This document shows positions 1 through 8,266 of a stretch of DNA of 64,000 bases, one piece after another. The DNA lies in contig JBIQHD010000005.1 of the NCBI GenBank assembly GCA_044508835.1, positions 124,001-188,000 on the forward strand, written 5' to 3'. Position numbers and translations under genes: made by a program. Numbering within the stretch: position 1 is the first letter of the stretch; each line of letters opens with the position of its first letter. The notes under the pieces were generated by a model, which saw nothing but the letters and a program-made list of their open reading frames with translations, did not search any database and had not been told where the DNA came from. This DNA is from JAKFDI01 sp044508835 (GTDB lineage Bacteria > Pseudomonadota > Gammaproteobacteria > Burkholderiales > Burkholderiaceae_C).

Positions 1-59
1 CGGTGCTGCTCAGCCTGCTGCTGGCCGCCGGCGTGTGGGCGGCTGTCTTCTGGCCCTGA
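1..59 (+). CDS. C-terminal end of a membrane protein (partial)
   Basis: The reading frame ending in TGA at 57-59 encodes about 18 residues, almost all hydrophobic (Leu, Ala, Val, Trp), ending F-W-P. It looks like the last transmembrane helix of a protein whose body lies before the window. Too little is present to assign a family. Confidence 0.45.
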   Translation, partial: VLLSLLLAAGVWAAVFWP

Positions 60-76
60 GGCGGCCGCCGATCAGC

Positions 77-619
77 TCAGACGAATTCCTGCCGCACCGC
101 CGGCGACATCAGTGCGCGGATGATCCACACGAGTGCAAGGCAGGCGCCCAGCGTCATCAGCGCGCCCATCACGCGCGCAGCGGTGACGAAGCCGCCGAAC
201 ACCCCCAGCGCCTGCTCGGGGAACGGGCCGCTGCTGAGCGTGGCGCTCACCACCGACTGCACCAGCTCGTGCTGCAGCCACAGGCCCGCCACGTTGGCGA
301 CGATGGCCACCGCCAGCAGGGCGATGAACACGCGCCGCGCCCAGTCGAGGCGGAACAGCAGGCCAATGGCCGAGGCCAGTGTCGCGAGCGAGAGCGCCAG
401 CACGGCGGCGAGCGTCCACGGCAGGTAGTCCATCAGCAGGCCGCTGAGCCATGGCAGGCTGCCGCGCGCGGTGCCGGCCTGCAGCGCCGGCAGCAGCGAC
501 GCCAGGTTCGCGTTCTGCAGCAGCGCCGAGGCGCTGGCCAGGGCGCCGAGGGCGATGAACACCCAGGCGATGGCGGTGACGAAGAAGGAACGGGCCCCGA
601 CGTTGATGGTGTACGGCAT
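77..619 (-). CDS. Hypothetical integral membrane protein, 180 aa
   Basis: No family recognised. The protein has about four hydrophobic segments (roughly residues 9-32, 62-90, 93-112 and 140-165), separated by short polar loops, so it is probably an inner-membrane protein. The start at 619 (MPYTINVG) is chosen because AGGAG lies 6-10 bases upstream and hydrophobic sequence begins soon after. It is divergent from rarD, with a 256-bp spacer (620-875) in which I see no gene; a CAGAAT hexamer near 813 could be part of the rarD promoter. Function unknown. Confidence 0.7.
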   Translation of the reverse strand: MPYTINVGARSFFVTAIAWVFIALGALASASALLQNANLASLLPALQAGTARGSLPWLSGLLMDYLPWTLAAVLALSLATLASAIGLLFRLDWARRVFIALLAVAIVANVAGLWLQHELVQSVVSATLSSGPFPEQALGVFGGFVTAARVMGALMTLGACLALVWIIRALMSPAVRQEFV

Positions 620-875
620 GACGACTCCTGGTGCCCGGCATGACGGCGTTCCGGGGCTTGCGTGCGCGCGTGCGACACCGAAAGATTCTGTGCAGCCCCC
701 GATGACAAGACATTCCCCCGCTTGGGTGTCGCGGCCGAGGTGTGCCGTGCGCGCCACACCGCCGCGCGAAACCGCACGCCCGGCGGCGCGAGCGCGGGGG
801 CGCCGGCGCTGACAGAATCGGCGGCTTCGCCCTTCCCCGGCCGCCCATCCGCTCGGCGGCAAGCTCCCCCGTCCC

Positions 876-1745
876 ATGCACACCGGCATCGTCTGCGCCG
901 CCCTCGCCTATGCGATGTGGGGCCTGTTCCCGCTGTACTTCCGTGAACTGGCGCACGTGCCGGCGTCGGAGATCCTGCTGCACCGCATCGTCTGGTCGCT
1001 GGCCTTCGTGCTGGTGCTGCTGGCGCTGCGCCGCCAGTGGGCGTGGCTCGGGCCGGCGCTGCGCCGCCCGAAGGTGGTGGCCGCGTTCGCCGCGAGCGCG
1101 CTGCTGCTCTCGGGCAACTGGCTGACCTACATCTGGGCGGTGACGAACGGCCACGTGATCGACGCGAGCCTGGGCTACTTCATCAACCCGCTGGTGAACG
1201 TGCTGCTCGGCCGGCTGGTGCTGCACGAGCGGCTGCGGCCGGTGCAGTGGGCGGCGGTGGCGCTGGCGGGCGCGGCGGTGCTGTGGCTGGCGGTGGGCGT
1301 GGGGCACTTCCCGTGGATCGCCCTGGTGCTGGCCGGCAGCTTCGGCGGCTACGGGCTGCTGCGCAAGGTCGCGCCGCTCGGCTCGCTCGAAGGCCTGGCG
1401 CTGGAGACGATGCTGCTCGCGCCGCTGGCCGCCGTGGCGATCGGGGTGCTGCAGGCGCAGGGCGCCTCGCACTTCCCCGGCGACGGCACGCTCACGACGG
1501 TGCTGCTCGTCGGCGCCGGGCCGTTGACGGCGGTGCCGCTGCTGCTCTTCGCCGTGGGCGCGCAGCGCCTGCGCTTGAGCACGCTCGGGCTGCTGCAGTA
1601 CATCGGGCCGACGCTGCAGCTCGCGCTCGGCGTGTGGCTGTTCCGCGAGCCGTTCGAGACGGCGCGCTTCGCCGGCTTCGCGCTGATCTGGCTGGCGCTC
1701 GTGATCTACACCGTGGACAGCTGGCGCGGCAGCAGCCGGGCGTAG
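876..1745 (+). CDS. rarD: EamA-family transporter RarD
   Basis: A 289-aa protein of the drug/metabolite transporter superfamily with about ten transmembrane helices in two repeats. The N-terminal pattern (Y-A-M-W-G-L-F-P-L-Y, then an E-I-L-x-H-R-x-x-W-S segment near residues 28-40) and the N-W-x-x-Y-I-W-A-V-x-x-x-H segment near 84-97 are typical of RarD. RarD proteins are inner-membrane permeases annotated from a chloramphenicol-sensitivity locus; the natural substrate is not established. It converges on the DUF3501 gene with 7 bp between stop codons. Length is normal for the family. Confidence 0.88.
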   Translation: MHTGIVCAALAYAMWGLFPLYFRELAHVPASEILLHRIVWSLAFVLVLLALRRQWAWLGPALRRPKVVAAFAASALLLSGNWLTYIWAVTNGHVIDASLGYFINPLVNVLLGRLVLHERLRPVQWAAVALAGAAVLWLAVGVGHFPWIALVLAGSFGGYGLLRKVAPLGSLEGLALETMLLAPLAAVAIGVLQAQGASHFPGDGTLTTVLLVGAGPLTAVPLLLFAVGAQRLRLSTLGLLQYIGPTLQLALGVWLFREPFETARFAGFALIWLALVIYTVDSWRGSSRA

Positions 1746-1752
1746 CGCCGGC

Positions 1753-2334
1753 TCAGCGCAAGTCGCCGGCCAGGCTGGCGAGGGTTTCCGGCGCGATCAC
1801 CACGTGCGCCGGGTAGTTCGTGTGGTCGCAGCCGAGCTTGACCGCGGCGCCGGCGCGGATCGCCCCGCGCAGCGCCGGCGGGAATTCGAAGCGCAGGAAA
1901 TGCACCGCCGAGGTCTTCTCGTCGGTCTCGCGGTCGAGGTCCTCGTCGGCGATGGCGTAGACGCGGGCGTGCCCTTCCACCTCGACGAACATGCGGTCCT
2001 CCACGCCGATGAGCCGCGCCAACTCGCGCTTGCGCTCGTGCACGTCGGGATACTCGATGAGCATGGTGGCCTTCCAGTTGCCGCCGTCGGGCACGAGCGG
2101 CTGGTAGGCGTCGATCTCGCCCTGGATGCCCTCCTCGTCGAAGATCTTCTCGATGTGCAGCATCTCCTGGATCTGGCGGCGGATGGTCTCCTCGTCCTCG
2201 AACTGCACGCTCAGGTGCTCGCCCAGGCGCACCGTGCGCAGCCGCCGGTGGGCGATGACCTGCGGCTTGCTGGTCTTGCGGATCTTCGCGTAGGCCTCGA
2301 GCGTGAGCAGCGTGTCTCTGGTGATCGTGCCCAT
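1753..2334 (-). CDS. DUF3501 family protein
   Basis: A 193-aa soluble protein matching DUF3501: N-terminal T-R-D-x-L-L-T-L-E-x-Y, a charged middle (R-L-G-E-H-L-S-V-Q-F-E-D-E-E-T) and a conserved E-Y-P-D-V-H-E-R-K-R-E-L segment. The biochemical role is unknown. The family is repeatedly found with rubrerythrin and CCG-domain Fe-S proteins, and here it is the third gene of exactly that trio, 16 bp after the Fe-S gene. Its job is inferred from context: assisting peroxide reduction or oxygen protection. No metal-binding cysteines are apparent. Confidence 0.85.
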   Translation of the reverse strand: MGTITRDTLLTLEAYAKIRKTSKPQVIAHRRLRTVRLGEHLSVQFEDEETIRRQIQEMLHIEKIFDEEGIQGEIDAYQPLVPDGGNWKATMLIEYPDVHERKRELARLIGVEDRMFVEVEGHARVYAIADEDLDRETDEKTSAVHFLRFEFPPALRGAIRAGAAVKLGCDHTNYPAHVVIAPETLASLAGDLR

Positions 2335-2350
2335 GGCGTCTCCTTGGTGT

Positions 2351-3700
2351 TCACAGCCCGTAGGCGATGCGCATCAGCCCGAGCGGGTGCTGCCAGGCCG
2401 CCGCCGGCAGCGCCTCAAGCGCCATGCCCTGGGCGATGTGATGGCCGGCGAGCGCGCAGTCGGAGGCGATGAAGTCGGGTTCATCCTTGCCCATGGCCTT
2501 GAACACCGGCTTGCCGATCTTCAGCGCCACGGGGTGCGTGGCCGTCTTGACGCCGTAGGTGCCGGCGTGACCGGAGCAGCGCTCCACGGTGTTGAGCTTG
2601 ACCTCCACCGTCTGGCCGATGAGGCGGAACATCTCCTCCGTCTTGCGCCCGATCTTCTGCACCCGGCCGTGGCAGGGGATGTGGTAGCTCACCTTGCCGA
2701 GCGCCTGCTTGAAGTCGGTCTTGAGCAGGCCGTCCTTGTGGCGCGCGACGAAGTACTCGAAGGGGTCGAACATCGCCTGCTGCACCGCCAGCGTGTCCTC
2801 GCAGCCGGGGAACATCAGCGGCAGCTCCTGCTTGAACATCAGCGTGCAGCTCGGGATGGCGCTGACGATGGCCCAGCCCTCGCGCGCGTACTTCGCGAGC
2901 ACCGGCATGTTGGCGGCCTTGTGCTTCGCCACCGCGTCCAGGTCGCCGAGCTCCAGCTTGGGCATGCCGCAGCAGCTTTCCTTCTCGACCAGGGTGTAGG
3001 GGATCTCGTTGTGCTGCAGCAGCCGGATCAGGTCGTGGCCGATGCCCGGCTCGTTGTAGTTGACGTAGCAGGTGGCGAAGATCGCCACCTTGCCCGGCGT
3101 GCGCTCGCCGTTCGTCGCCACGGTGGCGGTGTGCTTGCGGTCGGCGCTCCAGCGGAAGCGGCGGGGCGCCAGCTCGGGCATCCAGGCCGTGGGGTGCACG
3201 CCGAGCGCGCCGTCCATCAGCTTGCGCGCCGGCTTGGTGCGGTTGACGGCGTTCACCGCCTGCACCACCACCGGGATGCCGGCGAACTGGCCGTGCACGT
3301 CGGTGGAGGCGAGGAACTTCTCGCCCGTCTTCACGCCGCCCCGGCGGAACTTGATGGCCTTGGCGCGCAGCATGGTGTGCGGGAAGTCCAGGTTCCACGG
3401 GTGCGGCGGCACGTAGGGGCATTTGGTCATGTAGCACAGGTCGCACAGGTAGCACTGGTCGACCACCTTCCAGTAGTCGGGCTTGGCGACGCCGTGCACC
3501 TCGCCGTCCGCCGTGGCGTCCACCAGGTCGAACAGCGTCGGGAACGACTGGCACAGGCTCACGCAGCGGCGGCAGCCGTGGCAGATGTCGAAGATGCGCT
3601 CCATCTCCCGCTCGCAGGCCGCCTCGTCGTAGAAGCCGGGGCTCTGCCAGTCGATGGGGTGGCGTGTGGGCGCCTCCAGACTGCCTTCACGCTGGGTCAT
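2351..3700 (-). CDS. (Fe-S)-binding protein with CCG domains, GlpC/HdrD-like
   Basis: A 449-aa cytoplasmic protein. Two ferredoxin-like [4Fe-4S] motifs lie near residues 39-50 (C-H-G-C-R-R-C-V-S-L-C) and 82-95 (C-Y-L-C-D-L-C-Y-M-T-K-C-P). Two CCG-type cysteine-rich regions follow: C-C-G-M-P around residue 243, and the later C-H-G-R, C-S-G-H-A-G and D-C-A-L-A-G-H-H elements. This arrangement resembles GlpC, the glycerol-3-phosphate dehydrogenase Fe-S subunit, and HdrD, but no dehydrogenase is adjacent. Between rubrerythrin and DUF3501 it most plausibly passes electrons to rubrerythrin (inference). Confidence 0.85.
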   Translation of the reverse strand: MTQREGSLEAPTRHPIDWQSPGFYDEAACEREMERIFDICHGCRRCVSLCQSFPTLFDLVDATADGEVHGVAKPDYWKVVDQCYLCDLCYMTKCPYVPPHPWNLDFPHTMLRAKAIKFRRGGVKTGEKFLASTDVHGQFAGIPVVVQAVNAVNRTKPARKLMDGALGVHPTAWMPELAPRRFRWSADRKHTATVATNGERTPGKVAIFATCYVNYNEPGIGHDLIRLLQHNEIPYTLVEKESCCGMPKLELGDLDAVAKHKAANMPVLAKYAREGWAIVSAIPSCTLMFKQELPLMFPGCEDTLAVQQAMFDPFEYFVARHKDGLLKTDFKQALGKVSYHIPCHGRVQKIGRKTEEMFRLIGQTVEVKLNTVERCSGHAGTYGVKTATHPVALKIGKPVFKAMGKDEPDFIASDCALAGHHIAQGMALEALPAAAWQHPLGLMRIAYGL

Positions 3701-3745
3701 GGGGTGTCGTCCTCGTCGATGCGCGCGGCGGCATGCGCCAATGAA

Positions 3746-3766
3746 CGAGGGGCGCGAAGCCCCTCG
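3746..3766 (-). other. Stem-loop between rubrerythrin and the Fe-S gene
   Basis: CGAGGGGC and GCCCCTCG form an 8-bp perfect stem around a 5-base loop that reads TTCGC on the minus strand, in the 90-bp spacer between the two genes. No run of T follows, so it is a poor Rho-independent terminator. It may stabilise the rubrerythrin mRNA or attenuate the downstream genes. Confidence 0.5.
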
Positions 3767-3790
3767 TCGGTTCCCGGTGGCGCGGCGGGG

Positions 3791-4210
3791 TCAGTCCGCC
3801 AGGGCGTCGAGTGCCTTCTGGTAGCGGTTGGCGTGCGAGCGCTCGGCCTTGGCGAGCGTCTCGAACCAGTCGGCGATCTCGTCGAAGCCTTCCTCGCGCG
3901 CGCTCTTGGCCATGCCCGGGTACATGTCGGTGTACTCGTGCGTCTCGCCGGCCACGGCGGCCTTGAGGTTGTCGCGCGTGGCACCGATGGGCAGCCCGGT
4001 GGCCGGGTCGCCCACCGCCTCGAGGAACTCGAGGTGGCCGTGGGCGTGGCCCGTCTCGCCTTCAGCCGTCGAGCGGAACAGCGCCGCCACGTCGTTCTGG
4101 CCTTCGATGTCGGCCTTGTTCGCGAAATACAGATACCGGCGATTGGCCTGCGACTCGCCCGCGAAGGCGTCTTTCAGGTTCTGCTCGGTCTTCGAACCCT
4201 TCAAGCTCAT
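3791..4210 (-). CDS. Rubrerythrin family protein (erythrin type)
   Basis: A 139-aa ferritin-like di-iron protein. The helical E-x-x-H / E-x-x-x-R-Y pattern is visible: E-S-Q-A-N-R-R-Y at residues 19-26, E-G-E-T-G-H-A-H near 50-57, G-E-T-H-E-Y near 88-93, and A-E-R-S-H-A-N-R-Y near 123-131. It lacks the C-terminal rubredoxin domain (no CxxC pairs), so it is a short erythrin-type protein that needs an external electron donor. Rubrerythrins reduce hydrogen peroxide. It is the first gene of an operon with the Fe-S protein and DUF3501. The start at 4210 (MSLKGSKTEQ) has GGAGAG upstream. Confidence 0.88.
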   Translation of the reverse strand: MSLKGSKTEQNLKDAFAGESQANRRYLYFANKADIEGQNDVAALFRSTAEGETGHAHGHLEFLEAVGDPATGLPIGATRDNLKAAVAGETHEYTDMYPGMAKSAREEGFDEIADWFETLAKAERSHANRYQKALDALAD

Positions 4211-4347
4211 GTCTCTCTCCTGTGATGGGGGAAACGGCCGCCGGCATCGCCGCAGGCGACTCGGTGCCGACCGTACGCTCATCGTCCGCACGCCGCCAAT
4301 ACAAAGCTTCAATGCGGCGGATTGATACGGCGCATGGCGCATTCGCG

Positions 4348-5025
4348 TTAACCCTTGGCTGGCGCCGTGGCGGCAAGCTCTTTCGCCGCCTCCAGATGCT
4401 GCTTCGACGTGATGCCCATGGAGACATAGATGCTCGTCAGCCCGTCCATGCCCACGTCGGCGGGCGTGACCCACTCGCTCGGCACGTACAGCAGGCCCCC
4501 GCCCACCGGCACCGGCGCCGTGGGCACCAGCACGGCGAGGTAGTCCGCCTCGCCCACCCGCACCGGGTCGGGCGTGGACAGCAGCCCCAGCACGGCCGCG
4601 CCGCCGACGCCACCGAAGTGCAACCACACCGGGCGCATCGAGCGCATGCCGCTGTCATCGCGCTGCGACAGCAGGTCGACGAACTTCTTGGCCAGGTCGT
4701 AGATGTTGCGCACCAGCGGAATGCGCTGCATGACCGCATTGACGGTGTCGGCGATCACGCTGCGCACGCGCGTGCGCACCAGCAGCCCGAGGCCGAAGAT
4801 GCCGGCCAGCACCATCGCCACGCCCAGCAGGTAGCCGACGAACTCCGAGCCGGCGATGCCCACCCCCAGCGCGATGAGCAGCCGTCCGGGCAGGCTGCCC
4901 GGCCCCACCCACTCGTAGAGCAGGCGCACGGCCCACACGATGATCAGCGTCGTGGCGGCCAGCGGCAGCGCGGCGATCAGGCCGGCGATGAAGGTGCGGA
5001 CGATCCGGTTGCGAGTGAGTCTCAT
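4348..5025 (-). CDS. DUF502 domain-containing membrane protein
   Basis: A 225-aa inner-membrane protein with an N-terminal basic stretch (M-R-L-T-R-N-R), transmembrane helices near residues 9-32 and 60-85, and the DUF502 signature: I-P-L-V-R-N-I-Y-D-L-A-K-K-F, then a beta-rich cytosolic part containing V-P-T-A-P-V-P-V-G-G-G-L-L-Y-V-P. Function unknown. It lies 137 bp upstream of rubrerythrin on the same strand and may be transcribed separately; I could not define a promoter in that spacer. Confidence 0.85.
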   Translation of the reverse strand: MRLTRNRIVRTFIAGLIAALPLAATTLIIVWAVRLLYEWVGPGSLPGRLLIALGVGIAGSEFVGYLLGVAMVLAGIFGLGLLVRTRVRSVIADTVNAVMQRIPLVRNIYDLAKKFVDLLSQRDDSGMRSMRPVWLHFGGVGGAAVLGLLSTPDPVRVGEADYLAVLVPTAPVPVGGGLLYVPSEWVTPADVGMDGLTSIYVSMGITSKQHLEAAKELAATAPAKG

Positions 5026-5199
5026 GCTGGTACGGGCGGGAAGTCGCGAGGCCCGGCCAGTCTCGCACGCGGGTGCGCCGCGGTCGGCGGCGCGCCTGCT
5101 GCCACGCGCCGGCGGACCGAGGGGTCATTCCGTCCGATACAACACCGCCGCCGCGCCGGCAGTACAAGCGGCCCACCGCCACCACCGAAAGGAATCACC

Positions 5200-5763
5200 A
5201 TGAGCCAGACCCGTCGCGTCGCCGTCATCGTCGGCAGCCTGCGCAAGGATTCGTTCAACCGCAGGATGGCCCAGGCGCTGCCCGCGCTCGCCCCGCCGGG
5301 GCTGAACTTCGAGATCGTCGAAATCCGCGACCTGCCGCTGTACAACCAGGACGACGATGCCAACCCGCCCGCGCCCTCGGCCGCATTCAAGAAGAAGATC
5401 CAGGAAGCCGACGCGGTGCTCTTCGTCACCCCCGAGTACAACCGCTCCGTGCCCGGCGTGCTCAAGAACGCCATCGACATCGCCTCGCGTCCCTACGGCC
5501 AGAGCGCCTGGGACGGCAAGCCCGGCGCCGTGATCAGCGTCTCGCCCGGCGCCATCGGCGGCTTCGGCGCCAATCACCACCTGCGGCAGTCGCTCACCTT
5601 CCTCAACATCCCGGTGCTGCAGCAGCCCGAGGCCTACATCGGCGGCGCGGGCGACCTCTTCGACGACAAGGGCGGCATCAAGAAGGAAGACACCAAGGCC
5701 TTCGTCGGCAAGTTCCTCGCGGCGTTCGGGCAATGGGTGGAGAAGAACGCCAAGGCCGGGTAG
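5200..5763 (+). CDS. NADPH-dependent FMN reductase family protein
   Basis: A 187-aa flavodoxin-fold protein. The FMN phosphate-binding loop G-S-L-R-K-D-S-F-N near residues 12-20 and the T-P-E-Y-N-R-S-V-P-G-V-L-K-N-A-I-D motif near 74-90 are hallmarks of the NADPH:quinone/FMN reductase family (ChrR, AzoR-like proteins). The expected reaction is two-electron reduction of quinones, azo dyes or metals using FMN and NAD(P)H. AAAGGA sits upstream of the ATG at 5200. The gene stands alone, divergent from the DUF502 gene. Confidence 0.88.
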   Translation: MSQTRRVAVIVGSLRKDSFNRRMAQALPALAPPGLNFEIVEIRDLPLYNQDDDANPPAPSAAFKKKIQEADAVLFVTPEYNRSVPGVLKNAIDIASRPYGQSAWDGKPGAVISVSPGAIGGFGANHHLRQSLTFLNIPVLQQPEAYIGGAGDLFDDKGGIKKEDTKAFVGKFLAAFGQWVEKNAKAG

Positions 5764-5827
5764 CGCGAGCCGCCGCAAGGGTGCCGACCACGATGTGCCG
5801 GCGCGGCATGCAGGCCAGAATCGCTGC

Positions 5828-6811
5828 ATGTCCTCCTCGACCAAGCCCACCGGCATCCACATCGACATCGCGGCCGACCTGCACAAGTGGCGGGCCTTCC
5901 TCGCCATCGCCGAACTGGGCAGCCTGACGCGCGCGGCGCTGTTCCTCGACAGCAACCAGTCGCTGCTCAGCCGCCAGCTCAACGCGCTGGAGCGCGACTG
6001 CCGCACGCGGCTGTTCAACCGCACGGGCCGCGGGGTCGAACTGTCGGAGGTGGGCGAGCGCATCCTCGGGCAGGTCAAGGCGCTGCTGAACGACGCGCAG
6101 CAGCTCGAAGCCGACATCCTCGGCGAAGCGCGCGAGCCGGGCGGCACCGTGACGCTGGCCTTGCTGCCGTCGATCGGGTCGGCGCTGGTCGGCCCGCTGT
6201 TCGCGCAGGTGCGCGAACGCCATCCCGCCATCGGGCTGAAGATCCTCGAAGGCTCGAGCGGGCAGGTGGAGGAATGGCTGGCCGATGCGCGTGCCGACAT
6301 CGCCATCCTCTACCGCTACGGCAGCGCGCAGATGCGGCAGGAGCAGTCGCTCGCGCAGGTGGACAGCTATCTCGTCGGCGCGCCGGGCGACGCATTGACC
6401 GCCGGCGCCGAGGTGGCGTTCGCCGCATTGCACGAGCTGCCCTTCATCCTGCCCAGCGCGCCGAACGGCCTGCGCACCGCCCTCGACGGCATGGCCCGGC
6501 ATGAGCGCATCACGCTCGTGCCGGTGATCGAGGCCGATTCGCTGCCGCTGCAGAAGTCGCTCGTCGCCGGCTCGCGCCTGTACACCGTGCTGCCGCTGCA
6601 CGCGGTGTGGAGCGAGGTGCGGGAAGGCCGGCTGCAGGCGGCGCGCATCGTCGGCCCGCAGTTCCGGCGCACGGTCTCGATGGCCACGGCGCGCTCCAAA
6701 GGCCAGCCCAGGGCCGTCGCCGCCGTGATCCAGCAGATCACGCGCATCTGCGACGACATGGCCGCGCGCGGCATGTGGCACGCACAGGACGCCGCCGGCC
6801 CGCCTGCATAG
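5828..6811 (+). CDS. LysR-family transcriptional regulator
   Basis: A 327-aa LTTR. The winged helix-turn-helix occupies about residues 18-77 (F-L-A-I-A-E-L-G-S-L-T-R-A-A, then S-R-Q-L-N-A-L-E). A periplasmic-binding-like effector domain runs from about 108 to 310. The start MSSSTKPTG at 5828 is preferred over an upstream ATG at 5795 because it gives a normal N-terminal length. A conserved box at 6806-6821 overlaps its stop codon and lies upstream of the next operon. The same box occurs at five more promoters up to 16.2 kb, and no other regulator is encoded among them. This LysR is therefore the leading candidate to control them (inference). Confidence 0.88.
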   Translation: MSSSTKPTGIHIDIAADLHKWRAFLAIAELGSLTRAALFLDSNQSLLSRQLNALERDCRTRLFNRTGRGVELSEVGERILGQVKALLNDAQQLEADILGEAREPGGTVTLALLPSIGSALVGPLFAQVRERHPAIGLKILEGSSGQVEEWLADARADIAILYRYGSAQMRQEQSLAQVDSYLVGAPGDALTAGAEVAFAALHELPFILPSAPNGLRTALDGMARHERITLVPVIEADSLPLQKSLVAGSRLYTVLPLHAVWSEVREGRLQAARIVGPQFRRTVSMATARSKGQPRAVAAVIQQITRICDDMAARGMWHAQDAAGPPA

Positions 6812-6860
6812 CAGCGATGCGCCCGGCGGCATCGGTCGCCGCGGCGCCGGCGGCTAGGCT
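6806..6860 (+). promoter_or_regulatory. Shared regulon box (GCATAGCAGCGATGCG) and -10-like TAGGCT
   Basis: Copy 1 of a box that recurs at six promoters. The box is at 6806-6821 and the -10-like hexamer at 6855-6860, 20 bp before the CMD-family gene start. Box start to the last base of the hexamer is 54 bp; it is 55 bp in the other five copies. This copy has a GCAT-N7-ATGC dyad. Confidence 0.6.
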
Positions 6861-6879
6861 TGCGGGCCAAGGAGTCTTC

Positions 6880-7452
6880 ATGCCACGCATCCCGCTTCCC
6901 GCCCCCGACGAGATGACCCCCGAGCAACGCCAGGTGCACGACAAGATCGTGTCCGGGCGGCGCGGGCGCATCCAGGGGCCGCTGCGCGCCGCCCTGCACA
7001 ACCCCGAGCTGGCCGACCGCTGGCAGGCGCTCGGCGAACTGCTGCGCTACCGCACCGGCCTGCCGCCGCGGCTGTCGGAACTCGCCATCCTCGTGACCGG
7101 CCGCGCCTGCCGTTCGCCCTTCGAGTGGCATGCGCACCGCCTCGAGGCAGAGGCAGCAGGCATTGAGCCTAGGATCATCGACGCCCTGCTCGACCAGCGC
7201 ATGCCCGACGACCTGCAGTCCGACGACGCCCTCGTGCTGCGTTTCGCCGCCGAGCTGAACCGCGACCACTCGGTCAGCGACGGCACCTACGCCGCAGCCC
7301 TGGCCCGCTTCGGCACGCGCACGGTGGTGGAGCTCACCGCGCTGGTCGGCTATTACACCATGGTCGCGATGACGCTCAACGCGCACGAGATCCCGCTGCC
7401 CGAGGGCGCGACCCCGGCCTTCCCGCTGCCGCAGCACGAGCCGCCGCGATGA
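6880..7452 (+). CDS. Carboxymuconolactone decarboxylase (CMD) family protein
   Basis: A 190-aa all-helical protein of the AhpD/CMD-like fold. The core near residues 60-90 (R-L-S-E-L-A-I-L-V-T-G-R, then S-P-F-E-W-H-A-H) and a C-terminal V-E-L-T-A-L-V-G-Y-Y-T segment match CMD-family proteins. The C-x-x-C redox pair of AhpD is absent, so peroxidase activity is unlikely; a lactone, decarboxylase or accessory role fits better. The start at 6880 follows AAGGAG. Its stop overlaps the start of the amidohydrolase (ATGA), so the two are translationally coupled. Regulation is probably through the box at 6806. Confidence 0.8.
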   Translation: MPRIPLPAPDEMTPEQRQVHDKIVSGRRGRIQGPLRAALHNPELADRWQALGELLRYRTGLPPRLSELAILVTGRACRSPFEWHAHRLEAEAAGIEPRIIDALLDQRMPDDLQSDDALVLRFAAELNRDHSVSDGTYAAALARFGTRTVVELTALVGYYTMVAMTLNAHEIPLPEGATPAFPLPQHEPPR

Positions 7453-8261
7453 ACACGACGACCGGCTGGGACTGCCACGCGCACGTGTTCGGCCCCTACG
7501 CACGCTTTGCGCTCGCCGAGCCGCGCAGCTACACGCCGCCCGAGGCGACGACGGGCGGCTACCTGGCGCTGCTCGCGCGGCTTGGCCTGTCGCACGGCGT
7601 GCTCGTGCACCCGAGCGCCTACGGCGGCGACCATTCGCTGCTGCTGCATGCGCTCGATTCGCACCCCGACCTGCGTGGCGTGGTCGTGATGCGTGCGGAT
7701 GGCGCGACGGACCTGCGTGCGCTGCGTGACCGCGGCGTGCGCGCCGCCCGCTTCAGCCACCGCAGCGGCGCGGGCTCGAACTTCGCCGGCAGCGCCTCCT
7801 TCGACGACCTGCGGCAGCTGGCCGCTGCGCTGGCCGATGCCGGGCTGCATGCCGAGCTGTGGACCGATTGCGCCGCCCTGCCCGCCATCGCCGCCGAACT
7901 GGAACGCCTGCCCGTGCCGGTGGTCATCGACCACATGGGCGGCTTCGACGTGGCGGCCGGCATCGACGAACCCGGCTTTCGCTGCCTGCGCTCGCTGCTC
8001 GAACGCGGTCGCGTGCACGTGAAGCTGTGCGCGTATCGCAACCTGCTGGGCACGGCGGACGCCGAGGCCGGCCGCCCCTTCCACGCCGCGCTGCTGCAGG
8101 CCGACCCCGATCGCCTCGTGTGGGGCAGCGACTGGCCGCACCTGCGGGTGGACCCGGCGCCGGATGCCGCGCAGCTACTGCAGCGCTTCCGGGACTGGAC
8201 GGGCGACGATGCGCTGGTCCGGCGCATCCTCGTGGACAACCCGGCCAGGCTCTACGGCTGA
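7449..8261 (+). CDS. Amidohydrolase-family hydrolase, PDC lactonase-like
   Basis: A 270-aa TIM-barrel amidohydrolase (amidohydrolase 2 family, COG3618). The metal-site H-A-H lies at residues 10-12 (W-D-C-H-A-H-V-F-G-P), followed by a conserved P-V-V-I-D-H-M-G-G strand near 157 and a C-terminal W-G-S-D-W-P-H near 220 with the catalytic Asp. The closest well-known relatives are 2-pyrone-4,6-dicarboxylate lactonase (LigI) and related lactonases of aromatic-acid breakdown. Exact substrate not determinable. Overlaps the CMD-family gene by 4 bp. Confidence 0.82.
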   Translation: MNTTTGWDCHAHVFGPYARFALAEPRSYTPPEATTGGYLALLARLGLSHGVLVHPSAYGGDHSLLLHALDSHPDLRGVVVMRADGATDLRALRDRGVRAARFSHRSGAGSNFAGSASFDDLRQLAAALADAGLHAELWTDCAALPAIAAELERLPVPVVIDHMGGFDVAAGIDEPGFRCLRSLLERGRVHVKLCAYRNLLGTADAEAGRPFHAALLQADPDRLVWGSDWPHLRVDPAPDAAQLLQRFRDWTGDDALVRRILVDNPARLYG

Positions 8262-8266
8262 CGCCG

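Noticed and set aside
72..1472. A long minus-strand frame spanning the small membrane gene and rarD
   Set aside because: It overlaps two better-supported genes in other frames and has a biased Gln/Arg/His composition typical of a shadow.
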